Positions 23,797-30,441 of a stretch of 33,432 bases of DNA are shown piece by piece. The stretch is taken from the IMG/VR virus record IMGVR_UViG_3300028592_000053, positions 1-33,432 of that record. One strand, given 5' to 3'. The stretch is from a virus. The translations under genes were made by a program, and so were the position numbers. The notes under the pieces were generated by a model. The model saw only the letters and a list, made by a program, of their open reading frames with translations, searched no databases and was not told the DNA's origin. Each line of letters begins with the position of its first letter. Positions within the stretch are counted from its first letter, which is position 1.

Positions 23797-24189
23797 ATGT
23801 CAAACCCCGATTACTCACCCTATTTTTATGTTCGAGAGGCTTGCCGGGAATGCCAATGTCAATTCTATGTGGACACCGCTACGTATGGAACCGTTTGCAG
23901 TTGTTGCGGGCGTTCCTATCAACCTCTTTCAGCCTCTGAAATCCAAGAAGAATCGAGAAGGCTGAAGGAGGCAATGCGAGAACTCAGCGAGGCAGTGCTT
24001 TCCGAAGATACTTTGAGGAAAAAAAGCGTCGAACTGATGCAAGCCTATTTAAAACTCATGAAGTTCTCCAGCGAGGTGAATGGACGACGGTGTAATGAGT
24101 GTGGTTTTTTTATTGGTTTGAAGCATCGAAAGTCTTGCGTGAATCCCTATTGTGGAAACTTCGATCCCCAAGAGCCTTATGGGTTCTAG
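23797..24189 (+). CDS. Double zinc-ribbon protein
   Basis: A 130-residue protein with two four-Cys sites: CRECQC ... CSCC near residues 16-37, and CNEC ... CVNPYC near residues 99-119, separated by a charged helix (EESRRLKEAMRELSEAVL). The pattern suggests a nucleic-acid or protein-contact adaptor. No catalytic motif. It follows the Acb2-like gene after five bases; the nearest ribosome-like sequence (CAGGAG) is about 15 bases from the ATG, so translation may depend on coupling. Confidence 0.55.
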   Translation: MSNPDYSPYFYVREACRECQCQFYVDTATYGTVCSCCGRSYQPLSASEIQEESRRLKEAMRELSEAVLSEDTLRKKSVELMQAYLKLMKFSSEVNGRRCNECGFFIGLKHRKSCVNPYCGNFDPQEPYGF

Positions 24190-24382
24190 AAAGAAGTTCA
24201 CTCGGAAGGAAGTGTTGGCAACGGCTCGCGAACTCCTGGATCAGTTGACTCATTACGAGGATGAAGACCAGCTCAAGTGGGTGTATCGAAAAGTCGGATG
24301 CCAGAAGTCCGATTGTGGGAAGCCTTACCTGGCCGTCTTGATTGCCATGTTCGTCTTCCATTTGGATAAATTCGAGAGCTAG
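24179..24382 (+). CDS. Small protein with C-x5-C motif
   Basis: A 67-residue protein (ATG at 24179, overlapping the previous stop by 11 bases) with helix ARELLDQLTHYEDEDQLKWV followed by GCQKSDCGKPYLAVLIAMF. It ends the plus-strand operon five bases before the tRNA-like gene on the other strand. The function is unknown; the short metal-knuckle-like Cys pair could bind zinc with the upstream helix. Confidence 0.5.
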   Translation: MGSRKKFTRKEVLATARELLDQLTHYEDEDQLKWVYRKVGCQKSDCGKPYLAVLIAMFVFHLDKFES

Positions 24383-24386
24383 AAGG

Positions 24387-24463
24387 CGCCCGAACCCAGA
24401 ATCGAACTGGGACCCTTCCCACAACCATTCAAGGGGGGAACTCTTCCATTGAGTTATTCGGGC
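24387..24463 (-). tRNA. tRNA-like gene with an irregular anticodon arm
   Basis: Read on the minus strand: acceptor GCCCGAA and TTCGGGC pair in all seven positions; D arm ACTC-AATGGAA-GAGT; T arm CCCAG-TTCGATT-CTGGG with the standard TTCRANY loop. No CCA is encoded. The anticodon region is 27 bases long where a class I tRNA has about 22. The best 5-pair stem (CCCCC with GTGGG, one mismatch) encloses an 11-base loop; a normal 7-base loop CTTGAAT (anticodon TGA, Ser) leaves a poor stem. It may be a degenerate or specialised tRNA. The isotype is unresolved. Confidence 0.65.
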
Positions 24464-24476
24464 GAATGGCCTGATT

Positions 24477-24641
24477 CTATTGTGAACGAATTATCAGAAT
24501 TTTGTATATTAAATAAAACAACAAAACCGAAAAACTCGCCGGAATCATAAACGTCACGGAGCGAACCAAAAAGTGGATCGCAAACGTCCAGAAATTAAAC
24601 AGTTTGCTGAGGCTCGACAGCAGCAGGTTTTTTCTTAACAT
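24477..24641 (-). CDS. 54-residue membrane protein, possible holin
   Basis: This short gene overlaps the 3' end of the preceding gene by 47 bases in another frame. AAGGG lies five bases before its ATG. The product is basic at the N-terminus (MLRKN), strongly hydrophobic from about residue 14 to 51 (FWTFAIHFLVRSVTFMIP, then ASFSVLLFYLIYKILII), and ends RSQ, so it could cross the membrane once or twice. This size and topology match small phage holins or antiholins. There is no endolysin next to it in the window, so the function is uncertain. Confidence 0.5.
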   Translation of the reverse strand: MLRKNLLLSSLSKLFNFWTFAIHFLVRSVTFMIPASFSVLLFYLIYKILIIRSQ

Positions 24642-24894
24642 TTAAGCCCTTCAGTTTCGCGCTGCGTTTCTCGAGAATTTTAGTCATTTGACTATGTTTC
24701 TTGGTCTCTAACTTTAGACGACCATCGATATCTTTTTTGAACTTATTCAACTCAGCCAGGGTTTTGGTGTTGTTCACCCAGTCTACCAAATCCTTTTCCA
24801 AGGATTTCGCTTTGGAAGAAGCTAACGCAATAAGTTTCTTTATCGTCTTTTTGGAGTTAATCATTTTTTTGTTGGATTTTTTCTGATTTTTCAT
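24595..24894 (-). CDS. Small basic protein of unknown function
   Basis: A 99-residue protein with about a quarter Lys and a coiled-coil-like centre (AKSLEKDLVDWVNNTKTLAE, then LNKFKKDIDGRLKLETKK). The first 25 residues are mostly Lys, Asn and Ile. It could bind nucleic acid, but no family is recognised. AAGGA stands eight bases before the ATG. The start lies inside the 3' end of the upstream gene (38-base overlap), typical of tightly packed phage operons. Confidence 0.5.
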   Translation of the reverse strand: MKNQKKSNKKMINSKKTIKKLIALASSKAKSLEKDLVDWVNNTKTLAELNKFKKDIDGRLKLETKKHSQMTKILEKRSAKLKGLNVKKKPAAVEPQQTV

Positions 24895-25237
24895 TGTTGA
24901 TGTCCTTAGTTAAATGTCTAGCTAATTGACCATGATCTGCATTCACTCTAGACACGTTATTGCAGATCTCTACATAACTCGACCCCGGAATCTTCCAATT
25001 TTCAGGATCTGCGTAGAACTTTAAACCTTCAGTGAGTTTATTCTTCTGGTCGTGCAATTCAGAAAGGCGAACGCTCACCTTCATTGTTTCATCGAGATAG
25101 TATTGTGCATTCAGGTGGATAAACTCGTGGAGTTCGTCAATCAACTTCAACAGCTCGGTGATGTGTTTGGACCTCACCATGCTCATTCCTGAAAGGGCCC
25201 ACTCCCTCTTGAATTCTTCGAGGTCTGCCTTCTTCAT
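24857..25237 (-). CDS. Phage protein with FYADPENW motif
   Basis: A 126-residue helical protein (ELLKLIDELHEFIHLNAQYY; then VRLSELHDQKNKLTEGLKF) that carries the FYADPENW motif found in many uncharacterised phage and prophage proteins of this length. The ATG overlaps the upstream stop by four bases. It lies in a group of small minus-strand genes; no enzymatic residues are apparent. Confidence 0.55.
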   Translation of the reverse strand: MKKADLEEFKREWALSGMSMVRSKHITELLKLIDELHEFIHLNAQYYLDETMKVSVRLSELHDQKNKLTEGLKFYADPENWKIPGSSYVEICNNVSRVNADHGQLARHLTKDINNEKSEKIQQKND

Positions 25238-25458
25238 AAGGGAGGTGCTCCCTGAGGCCGGGCCGTCATCATTCGGTTGATTTGAATTTCTAGAATCTTC
25301 AGCATCAATAGCATTCTCTCTACTCCTCCAGGCACAGCAAATTCAATTCTGAATTCTCCGTTGGGCAGGTGACTGATCACAATCGCCTCCACTGGGTTCA
25401 TCAATAAAGTTCGATTTAAAATTTCAATCGGTCCCGTCAATCCTCTGATGTTCTCCAT
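25234..25458 (-). CDS. Small protein of unknown function
   Basis: A 74-residue protein starting MENIRGLTGPIEILNRTLLM. The ATG at 25458 is chosen over an in-frame TTG at 25482 because GGAAGGA lies eight bases upstream. A central SHLPNGEFRIEFAVPGGVER segment looks like a beta hairpin leading into an amphipathic helix. The gene overlaps the end of its upstream neighbour by 35 bases. No family recognised. Confidence 0.45.
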   Translation of the reverse strand: MENIRGLTGPIEILNRTLLMNPVEAIVISHLPNGEFRIEFAVPGGVERMLLMLKILEIQINRMMTARPQGAPPL

Positions 25459-25978
25459 GAAAGATTCCTTCCACCTCTTCAAAACTTCCGATTTGTTCCA
25501 AACAACTCACATCCCAAATACAAGCACTTGCGCAGTCCCAGCTGCTATACCAACTTGTTTCCTCGTGAAGCCTCATCTCCCAGCTGTAGGGACTAATCAG
25601 AAGGCCTTTGAACCCCAATTCACGAACTCTCTTCCAGTCGATCGTTTTTAGAAAGCTATTGTTTCTGAGGCTTGGCTCATCCGGAAAAAGATCCACTAAG
25701 AATTCCCGAGAGAACCCAAGAATCATTTGGTCATCCGAGAGGTGCAAAATTTGAGAAAGATCTACTTTGAAGTCCGCTCTGAACGTGAGTCTCTCCGGAT
25801 AGAAATCTTCATCTTTACACCACTTCTTCCAGCCATAATCAGAATCGTCCGAAAGCCAGAGCCCATGAGGCTTGTACAACGGCATATTCGGAAAGCGTCC
25901 TGAGTATTCTTGGCCAGGGTTGAAGTTAAATTTCTCTTCTGACCAGTGAGAAAGGATTTTAAATCTTGGGTGGCTCAT
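25424..25978 (-). CDS. Uncharacterised phage protein with Trp/Cys-rich motifs
   Basis: A 184-residue protein with YKPHGLWLSDDSDYGWKKWC near residue 34 and WYSSWDCASACIWD near residue 145. I associate this pair of motifs with a family present in phages and some bacteria, not characterised as far as I know. It is rich in Trp, Asp and Glu, and could be an enzyme. Start is ambiguous: ATG at 25978 has GAGGAG 11 bases upstream; ATG at 25987 lies only two bases from the same site. It overlaps the upstream gene by 20 bases. Confidence 0.55.
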   Translation of the reverse strand: MSHPRFKILSHWSEEKFNFNPGQEYSGRFPNMPLYKPHGLWLSDDSDYGWKKWCKDEDFYPERLTFRADFKVDLSQILHLSDDQMILGFSREFLVDLFPDEPSLRNNSFLKTIDWKRVRELGFKGLLISPYSWEMRLHEETSWYSSWDCASACIWDVSCLEQIGSFEEVEGIFHGEHQRIDGTD

Positions 25979-26201
25979 GCTGCTCATCACTCCTCGTAAA
26001 TCGTGCAAACTCGAACTTCATTCCATTGATCTCTTGAGCGAGATCTAAATCGGATTTGAATGCGTGTATGGACTCGTGATCCTGGCTCACCAGGTTCAGC
26101 AATACGCCTTGTTTGGTTCGGAAGGCGATGACCTTCTCGTGTCCATTGGAATCCACCGTCAACCAAGCATAAAGGGCTTGAATTTTCTGATCACACTTCA
26201 T
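25959..26201 (-). CDS. Small protein of unknown function
   Basis: An 80-residue protein, MKCDQKIQALYAWLTVDSNG at the start and VIAFRTKQGVLLNLVSQDHE in the middle. The pattern of alternating strands then a helix (SDLDLAQEINGMKFEFARF) suggests a small alpha/beta fold. GGAGAA stands nine bases before ATG. No family recognised. Confidence 0.5.
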   Translation of the reverse strand: MKCDQKIQALYAWLTVDSNGHEKVIAFRTKQGVLLNLVSQDHESIHAFKSDLDLAQEINGMKFEFARFTRSDEQHEPPKI

Positions 26202-26205
26202 TTTT

Positions 26206-26490
26206 TTATTCTCCGATTTCTTTTAAACTCCCTTCATTTAAGTTCTGAGAAAAATGGAAATAACTAATTCTTCCGTAACAATCTCCACAAACAGGAACTT
26301 CTTCTCCAGCTTGATAGCCTTTACCCCAATAGGGTTGACCTTCCTTCCAGCGGACGGCACACCTACGATTGTGTTCTCGGTTCCGTTTCCAGAAGGCAAA
26401 GGCGTGCCTCCACTTGGGATGCAACACAATCACAAAGCAAGAGAAACTGCCTAGGATGAAAAAATCTTGGAGAAGAAGTTGCCAGTTCAT
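26206..26490 (-). CDS. Small N-terminally anchored protein with Cys motif
   Basis: A 94-residue protein. Residues 4-24 (QLLLQDFFILGSFSCFVIVL) form one membrane helix with the basic remainder probably cytoplasmic (WKRNREHNRRCAVRWKEGQP), and a VCGDC pair near residue 68 with an upstream Cys might bind metal. The ribosome site before the ATG is weak (AAAGAAA), so coupling to the short upstream reading frame may help. Function unknown. Confidence 0.5.
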   Translation of the reverse strand: MNWQLLLQDFFILGSFSCFVIVLHPKWRHAFAFWKRNREHNRRCAVRWKEGQPYWGKGYQAGEEVPVCGDCYGRISYFHFSQNLNEGSLKEIGE

Positions 26491-26495
26491 TTTCT

Positions 26496-26555
26496 TTAAA
26501 AGCCCGAAGTGAAAGGAACAGGTTCAGCCGATTTGACAGATTCAGTTTCGTTCAT
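26496..26555 (-). CDS. Possible 19-residue peptide gene
   Basis: AAAGGA lies eight bases before an ATG that opens a 19-codon frame (MNETESVKSAEPVPFTSGF). It ends five bases before the next gene start. It could be a translated leader coupling expression of that gene. Only the ribosome site and spacing support it. Confidence 0.25.
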   Translation of the reverse strand: MNETESVKSAEPVPFTSGF

Positions 26556-26631
26556 TCATTGCATCCTTTGTTTGTAAGAAAATCAGCTCTTATTTTTCAA
26601 TTCCTAAACTGATTTTGTCCAGAACAAACTT

Positions 26632-26769
26632 TCATAGGTACCCGAGCGCGGCCTTCTCGTCGAATTCCCGATCGAGTCGCGCTCGCTCCTCACACAAAGG
26701 GCACAACTCGACGTCTTCCTCTAAGTCCACCCAGCAGCTCTTGCAGACGAATTCTTCACAGGGGGACAT
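26632..26769 (-). CDS. 45-residue zinc-ribbon protein
   Basis: A short gene overlapping the end of the Sak4-like gene by 14 bases. It encodes MSPCEEFVCKSCWVDLEE then ELCPLCEERARLDREFDEKA. The two CxxC pairs (C9/C12 and C23/C26) form a typical four-Cys zinc ribbon. It is too short for many gene finders. It resembles the small zinc-finger proteins that phages often encode beside recombination genes. Role unknown; coding status is supported by the Cys spacing and the overlap. Confidence 0.6.
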   Translation of the reverse strand: MSPCEEFVCKSCWVDLEEDVELCPLCEERARLDREFDEKAALGYL

Positions 26770-27850
26770 CTTCTTCGGCGCTCAATTGCATAATGATCGG
26801 GGAACCTTCGGGTGCCTTCTTCTGGTTCAGCTCGATGCGCATTTGGTCGAGGCATCCTTGCAAGGGGTCCAGCCTCATATCGGAAATAGCGGTCCAAGAA
26901 CTCGTACCGAAAATCTTGACCAACAGTTCGATGCGCTTCTTCTTGGTCTCGGCAGAGGATCCATCCAGCTCCGCCAGCACAAGGGCTTCCTTGATTTCCT
27001 CTAAGGCAATTTCCTTACGCTTCAACTGTTCGGCGTAGGAACGTTCAGGAGCCTGAAAGAGACTTTCGGACCCCTGAACTGCACTTGGCCCTGCGTGACT
27101 CCCACCCAAATTCAAGAATTTCACAATCGGCAGGAAGTGCTCAAATTTTGGCTGGTCGATGATTTTTGCATTCATTAAATCCGAACGATCTTTGATCACG
27201 CAACAGCGGTTGATAAATCCTTTCGAATTCTTCTTCGCTTTCTTGTCGGTGAGCAGTTCGGCGCGTGACACTTTAAAGGTTTCGATTAAGAGATCGGGTT
27301 CGAATCCTGTTTCTCCTTCGGCCTTCATCTTGGTTCCACTTTTAGTGATTTCTTTTTTACCGTCTTCATTTTCTTCAAAGTCGTACTCATAACCCGCACG
27401 ACCACACATTGCGATGTGGACCTTGGAGTTGACGTAAAGATCCGTGAACTGGGACCACTCCGTTTTAAGTACCATCCAATCTTTCATGCTCAAGGAGTCT
27501 CGATTCTTCTTTTTCTGGTAGGCCCTGCCTAAGTCTCGCCAAACATGGGTGATGGAATCGATGATGAGAAATTCGTATTTATTGGCTTCGGCTTCACGAA
27601 TGACGTTGAGCAGATCCACAAAGGATCGGCTGCGGAGAGTGTCGAGTTGGATGCCTTTTTCTTGAAATTTGCTCACCCAGAAATCGGAACCTTTTTCAGT
27701 ATCGAAGTAGGCCACCTTTTTATTTTGCATCAATTCGGAAATGCCCATGGCGAATTGGCAAGCCAGGTAGGTCTTCCCGGATCCTTCGAACCCTTGGAGA
27801 CCGAGTTTCAGATACGCGGTTTGGTGTTTAGCGGGCTTCAGGAGTGCCAT
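26756..27850 (-). CDS. Sak4-like single-strand annealing ATPase (RecA-like core)
   Basis: A 364-residue ATPase. The ATG at 27850 is selected over one six codons upstream because AAAGGG lies seven bases before it. Walker A is LQGFEGSGKTYLACQFAM (G20-T27), Walker B is EFLIIDSITHVW (D98), and the RecA-fold core runs to about residue 210; a Lys/Glu-rich helical C-terminal region follows. AAA_24/Sak4 proteins pair ssDNA in phage recombination, usually with an SSB partner; here the SSB-like gene is at 22.9-23.4 kb on the other strand. The 170-base leader contains a strong hairpin. Confidence 0.7.
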   Translation of the reverse strand: MALLKPAKHQTAYLKLGLQGFEGSGKTYLACQFAMGISELMQNKKVAYFDTEKGSDFWVSKFQEKGIQLDTLRSRSFVDLLNVIREAEANKYEFLIIDSITHVWRDLGRAYQKKKNRDSLSMKDWMVLKTEWSQFTDLYVNSKVHIAMCGRAGYEYDFEENEDGKKEITKSGTKMKAEGETGFEPDLLIETFKVSRAELLTDKKAKKNSKGFINRCCVIKDRSDLMNAKIIDQPKFEHFLPIVKFLNLGGSHAGPSAVQGSESLFQAPERSYAEQLKRKEIALEEIKEALVLAELDGSSAETKKKRIELLVKIFGTSSWTAISDMRLDPLQGCLDQMRIELNQKKAPEGSPIIMQLSAEEDVPL

Positions 27851-27880
27851 TAAACTACCCTTTCTCATCTTTGTAAAGGC

Positions 27881-27938
27881 GCCCGCTCCTCTCGACTGGG
27901 TTCGACCAAGAATCAGTTGAGGGAGCGAGCATCTTTTT
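27881..27938 (+). terminator. Strong hairpin with T tract, terminator-like on the plus strand
   Basis: Left arm 27881-27898 and right arm 27914-27930 pair over about 16 positions (core CGCTCC with GGAGCG) with one mismatch and one bulge; on the plus strand the stem is followed by ATC and five T (27934-27938). No plus-strand gene lies upstream. On the minus strand the same structure lies in the leader of the Sak4-like gene, with only three T after it. The flanking GGTTCGACCA (27899-27908) and TGGTCGAAC (27966-27974) form an additional inverted pair. Confidence 0.5.
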
Positions 27939-27984
27939 CAGTACTTAAATGTAAAGGAAAAATTGTGGTCGAACGCCCCCTCTA

Positions 27985-28023
27985 CATGCCTCGACTTGGG
28001 CAAAAACGCTCGCGAAATCGTCA
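27985..28023. repeat. Intergenic repeat copy B
   Basis: CATGCCTCGACTTGGG (27985-28000), then CAAAAACGCTCGCGAAATCG and TCA, matching copy A at 21681-21720. It ends on the stop codon of the glycosyltransferase gene, as copy A does on its gene. Sharing 16 exact bases plus the position suggests a regulatory site. Confidence 0.75.
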
Positions 28024-28785
28024 GGAGCCCTTACTTTTTTTAAACAAAGACCAATGAATCTTACAGTCGACCCTTCCATCGGGCTTAATTTGCTTTTCTA
28101 CGATCCCTGGCCAGAGTTCGCACATCCGTTCTACCGCTTGGACTTCCCTTCCAGACTGAGCGTAGACGTCCTTTAACCCCCCCTCGTTTGACCCGTTTTT
28201 AGGTGCGGCGAACCCGAACCGGGACGCCCTGGCCGTGCAGAGCCCACTGGCCAGGATTTGCAGGGTGAAGTCTCGGTCCTCTTTTAAATCCACCATGGGA
28301 CGATAATTAATGTGGAACGTGCGCTTGACATTGATGAAGACGGCGACGTCGCAATAGGAGTTGAAGACGAGGTTCTTCTTCGCGCTCCATGAGAATTGTT
28401 GATATTCCAAGGCGCCCTGGCCCAGGTCTGGACAGGATTGAAAAAGCTGGGTCGCTTCTTCGAGAACGAATCCGAAAGTCTTCTTTACGTTCTTAGTTCC
28501 CACCTGTTGGCTCATGGAGGAAATATCGTCGTCCAACATCCAATACCATTCGGATGAACTGGCTCGGGCAAATTGGAGGATAGAGTTCCGCACAAACCCA
28601 ATTCCTTTATTGCTCTGGCTGAGTATGAGCCAATTGATTTCTTGATTAGGGTAGGCTCTCTGGTAACTGGACGCCTCTTGAGGCTCGACCACCACAAAGA
28701 ATGGAATGCCTTCCTTGATCAGATTTTCAATGGTTTTTGACTTTCCAGCGCGTCCCTTCGAAGGAACGTAAATCGGGGGTAGCAT
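28021..28785 (-). CDS. TAGT-type DNA base glycosyltransferase
   Basis: A 254-residue GT-A fold enzyme. It opens with YVPSKGRAGKSKTIENL, has VVVEPQEASSYQRAYPNQEI, a GIGFVRNSILQFA helix, and the metal-binding acidic triplet in YWMLDDDIS (D85-D87), matching the TET-associated glycosyltransferase family of phages. The likely job is to transfer a sugar to an oxidised pyrimidine (5-hydroxymethylcytosine) in phage DNA. The start ATG overlaps the dioxygenase stop by one base (TAATG). It completes a ParB-TET-TAGT cassette. The donor sugar is not predictable. Confidence 0.75.
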   Translation of the reverse strand: MLPPIYVPSKGRAGKSKTIENLIKEGIPFFVVVEPQEASSYQRAYPNQEINWLILSQSNKGIGFVRNSILQFARASSSEWYWMLDDDISSMSQQVGTKNVKKTFGFVLEEATQLFQSCPDLGQGALEYQQFSWSAKKNLVFNSYCDVAVFINVKRTFHINYRPMVDLKEDRDFTLQILASGLCTARASRFGFAAPKNGSNEGGLKDVYAQSGREVQAVERMCELWPGIVEKQIKPDGRVDCKIHWSLFKKSKGS

Positions 28786-29606
28786 TATAGGTCATCCCTT
28801 TCTGTTTGGAGCCGCTTCTCTTCGCGGGCTTTTTTCACGGTGCGAATTCTCTGCACTTCCTCATGGATCGGCAAGCAATTACACATCTGTTGTAGAGCGT
28901 AAAAGACGATGGAATATCGGTAAGCAAACTGAGTCTTCCGAATAATCTGGGTCACCCCATGGAGGTGCTTCTGGCCATCAAAAATGAGATAATGGCCGTC
29001 CTGCAAGTCGAGTCTTAAGTCGAACTCAGGCAAGGAAAGCATGCCTCCTCCAATGTCCTTTCTCAGCACCAGCATGCAGCTCATGCAGTCCCGGAAGTTC
29101 CCACTGTCGAGGTGGTACTTCAGCGAATTGTTCTGGTTGATGATCCCACTCGTGAAGACGGTCTTCGGAATTCTCCACTCTTCGCGGACTTCTTGGAGGA
29201 CCAGGTCCTCGTGGTGCTTGTAAACTTCGGGTGCCCAGAGGGAATAGAGCTGAGTGAACTGAACCCCAAAATCACAGATCAATTTATGCTCATTTGGGTG
29301 ATCCAGGGAGAGCGACGTGGCCGAGCAAAAATCTCCTCGCATCACCCTCCTGGGTCGAAACCCAAAGATCCGAGATTCGGTCTTCAATCCGGAAGTGCGA
29401 TCACTCTTCTGGTATTTGATCGACTTACAGGCCTGACGAATGGCCGAGAGATCTCCCTCGTACTTGCCATAAATCATGACTACTTTTCCATCGAGATGGA
29501 AGACCGTCGGTTCTGTAATGATTTCGAAAGTGTCAGTCTCCAGAGCTGACTTCTTCATCAACTCCTTCTTGCTCACTTCCCTCCACTTTAAGTTCACCTG
29601 TTTCAT
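28785..29606 (-). CDS. TET/JBP-type 2-oxoglutarate/Fe(II) dioxygenase
   Basis: A 273-residue oxygenase. Metal residues lie in LKYHLDSGNF (H165 and D167) and HLHGVTQI (H216), and the 2-oxoglutarate-binding Arg in FAYRYSIVFYAL (R230). The RKDIGGGMLSLPEFDLRL block between them is the GG-x-L-x-x-P turn of JBP/TET enzymes. TETs oxidise 5-methylcytosine to 5-hydroxymethylcytosine in DNA. The ATG has GGAGAGG upstream and overlaps the ParB-like gene by 74 bases. No cytosine-5 methyltransferase gene is found in this window, so the methyl donor enzyme must lie elsewhere or be host-encoded. Confidence 0.8.
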   Translation of the reverse strand: MKQVNLKWREVSKKELMKKSALETDTFEIITEPTVFHLDGKVVMIYGKYEGDLSAIRQACKSIKYQKSDRTSGLKTESRIFGFRPRRVMRGDFCSATSLSLDHPNEHKLICDFGVQFTQLYSLWAPEVYKHHEDLVLQEVREEWRIPKTVFTSGIINQNNSLKYHLDSGNFRDCMSCMLVLRKDIGGGMLSLPEFDLRLDLQDGHYLIFDGQKHLHGVTQIIRKTQFAYRYSIVFYALQQMCNCLPIHEEVQRIRTVKKAREEKRLQTERDDL

Positions 29607-30369
29607 ATTGCCTCTCCGTCATTTCAATCAGAGTTCTGAACAGGGCACTGAAGTCTTCCAGCTTCAAACAGTTCAACAAATAGTTCGCCCTGCGCAGGGT
29701 ATCTTCGAATTCGTATCCCTCGTAGTAGAGCACAATTTGTTTAATATTGGAGGACAAATAGGTTTTTCTGGTCTCATCCATGCGGCTCTCGTCCGCAGCT
29801 CGGGCAGGCACTGGTTGAGGCACCACGCCAGACGCCAAGCTAGCCTCGTTCGGATCTGCTCCGGGGATGGGTGCAGGGTTCTGCGAAGGCACGGTGGGGT
29901 CCGGCAAAACCGGGTCCTTGAAGAACTCGAACTTGAAGCTTTCATTGTCCATCGGAAGATGGAAGTCATCCAGCTCGTCGATGTGAATTTTCCCTTCTTC
30001 CATGAACTCATAAAGTCCTTGGCGGTCCAGCGTTCCATATTGGCTGATGTCTTGAAGAACCCTCCGCCGGGCTCCTGCAGGGTCTTTGGCTCCCACGATG
30101 ACAATCGGAAGCTTGGGGATTTCGAAATCCATTTCATCCCGCATATAGGTCAGCGTGCGCTTACGTTGGGTTCCGGCCACAATCCATTTTTTACCGGCTT
30201 TGTCGATCCAAACATGAATGGGAAAGGCGTAGCCAGTTTCCTTGATTTGCTTGGCCATCGCTTCGAAGTTTTCACGCGTGAGGCTTTTCAGGTCTTTTTG
30301 TAGAACATGGAGCTCATCCAAATCAGCGAACTCCGTCAATCCTTGACAGTCGATTTTAATCGTTTCCAT
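29533..30369 (-). CDS. ParB-like nuclease-domain protein of the modification cassette
   Basis: A 278-residue protein. Residues 15-110 resemble the ParB N-terminal domain: LHVLQKDLKSLTRENFEAMA, FPIHVWIDKAGKKWIVAGTQ and RKRTLTYM, where the last corresponds to the GxRR box, here GTQRKRT. An Asp/Pro-rich linker (160-205) and a helical end (EGYEFEDTLRRANYLLNCLK) follow. ParB-fold proteins accompany phage TET/TAGT operons, possibly guiding them to DNA. It is the first gene of the cassette, with GGAGGGGG before the ATG and a hairpin in its leader. Confidence 0.7.
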   Translation of the reverse strand: METIKIDCQGLTEFADLDELHVLQKDLKSLTRENFEAMAKQIKETGYAFPIHVWIDKAGKKWIVAGTQRKRTLTYMRDEMDFEIPKLPIVIVGAKDPAGARRRVLQDISQYGTLDRQGLYEFMEEGKIHIDELDDFHLPMDNESFKFEFFKDPVLPDPTVPSQNPAPIPGADPNEASLASGVVPQPVPARAADESRMDETRKTYLSSNIKQIVLYYEGYEFEDTLRRANYLLNCLKLEDFSALFRTLIEMTERQYETGELKVEGSEQEGVDEEVSSGD

Positions 30370-30373
30370 ACGA

Positions 30374-30407
30374 GTTTTAACCCCCTCCCTGGAGGTACGT
30401 TTAAAAC
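30374..30407 (-). promoter_or_regulatory. Hairpin that could hide the ParB-like gene's ribosome site
   Basis: GTTTTAA (30374-30380) and TTAAAAC (30401-30407) enclose a second pair CCTC / GAGG. On the minus-strand RNA the inner stem would bind part of GGGAGGGGG, the ribosome site of the ParB-like gene. A translation switch is possible but unproven. Confidence 0.4.
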
Positions 30408-30441
30408 GCTAGCATGGAATTCCCGATGGAAACAGAGACTT

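Noticed and set aside
24388-24463. tRNA gene as a prophage attachment site
   Set aside because: It has no duplicate elsewhere in the window and no integrase nearby; it is treated as a phage tRNA-like gene.
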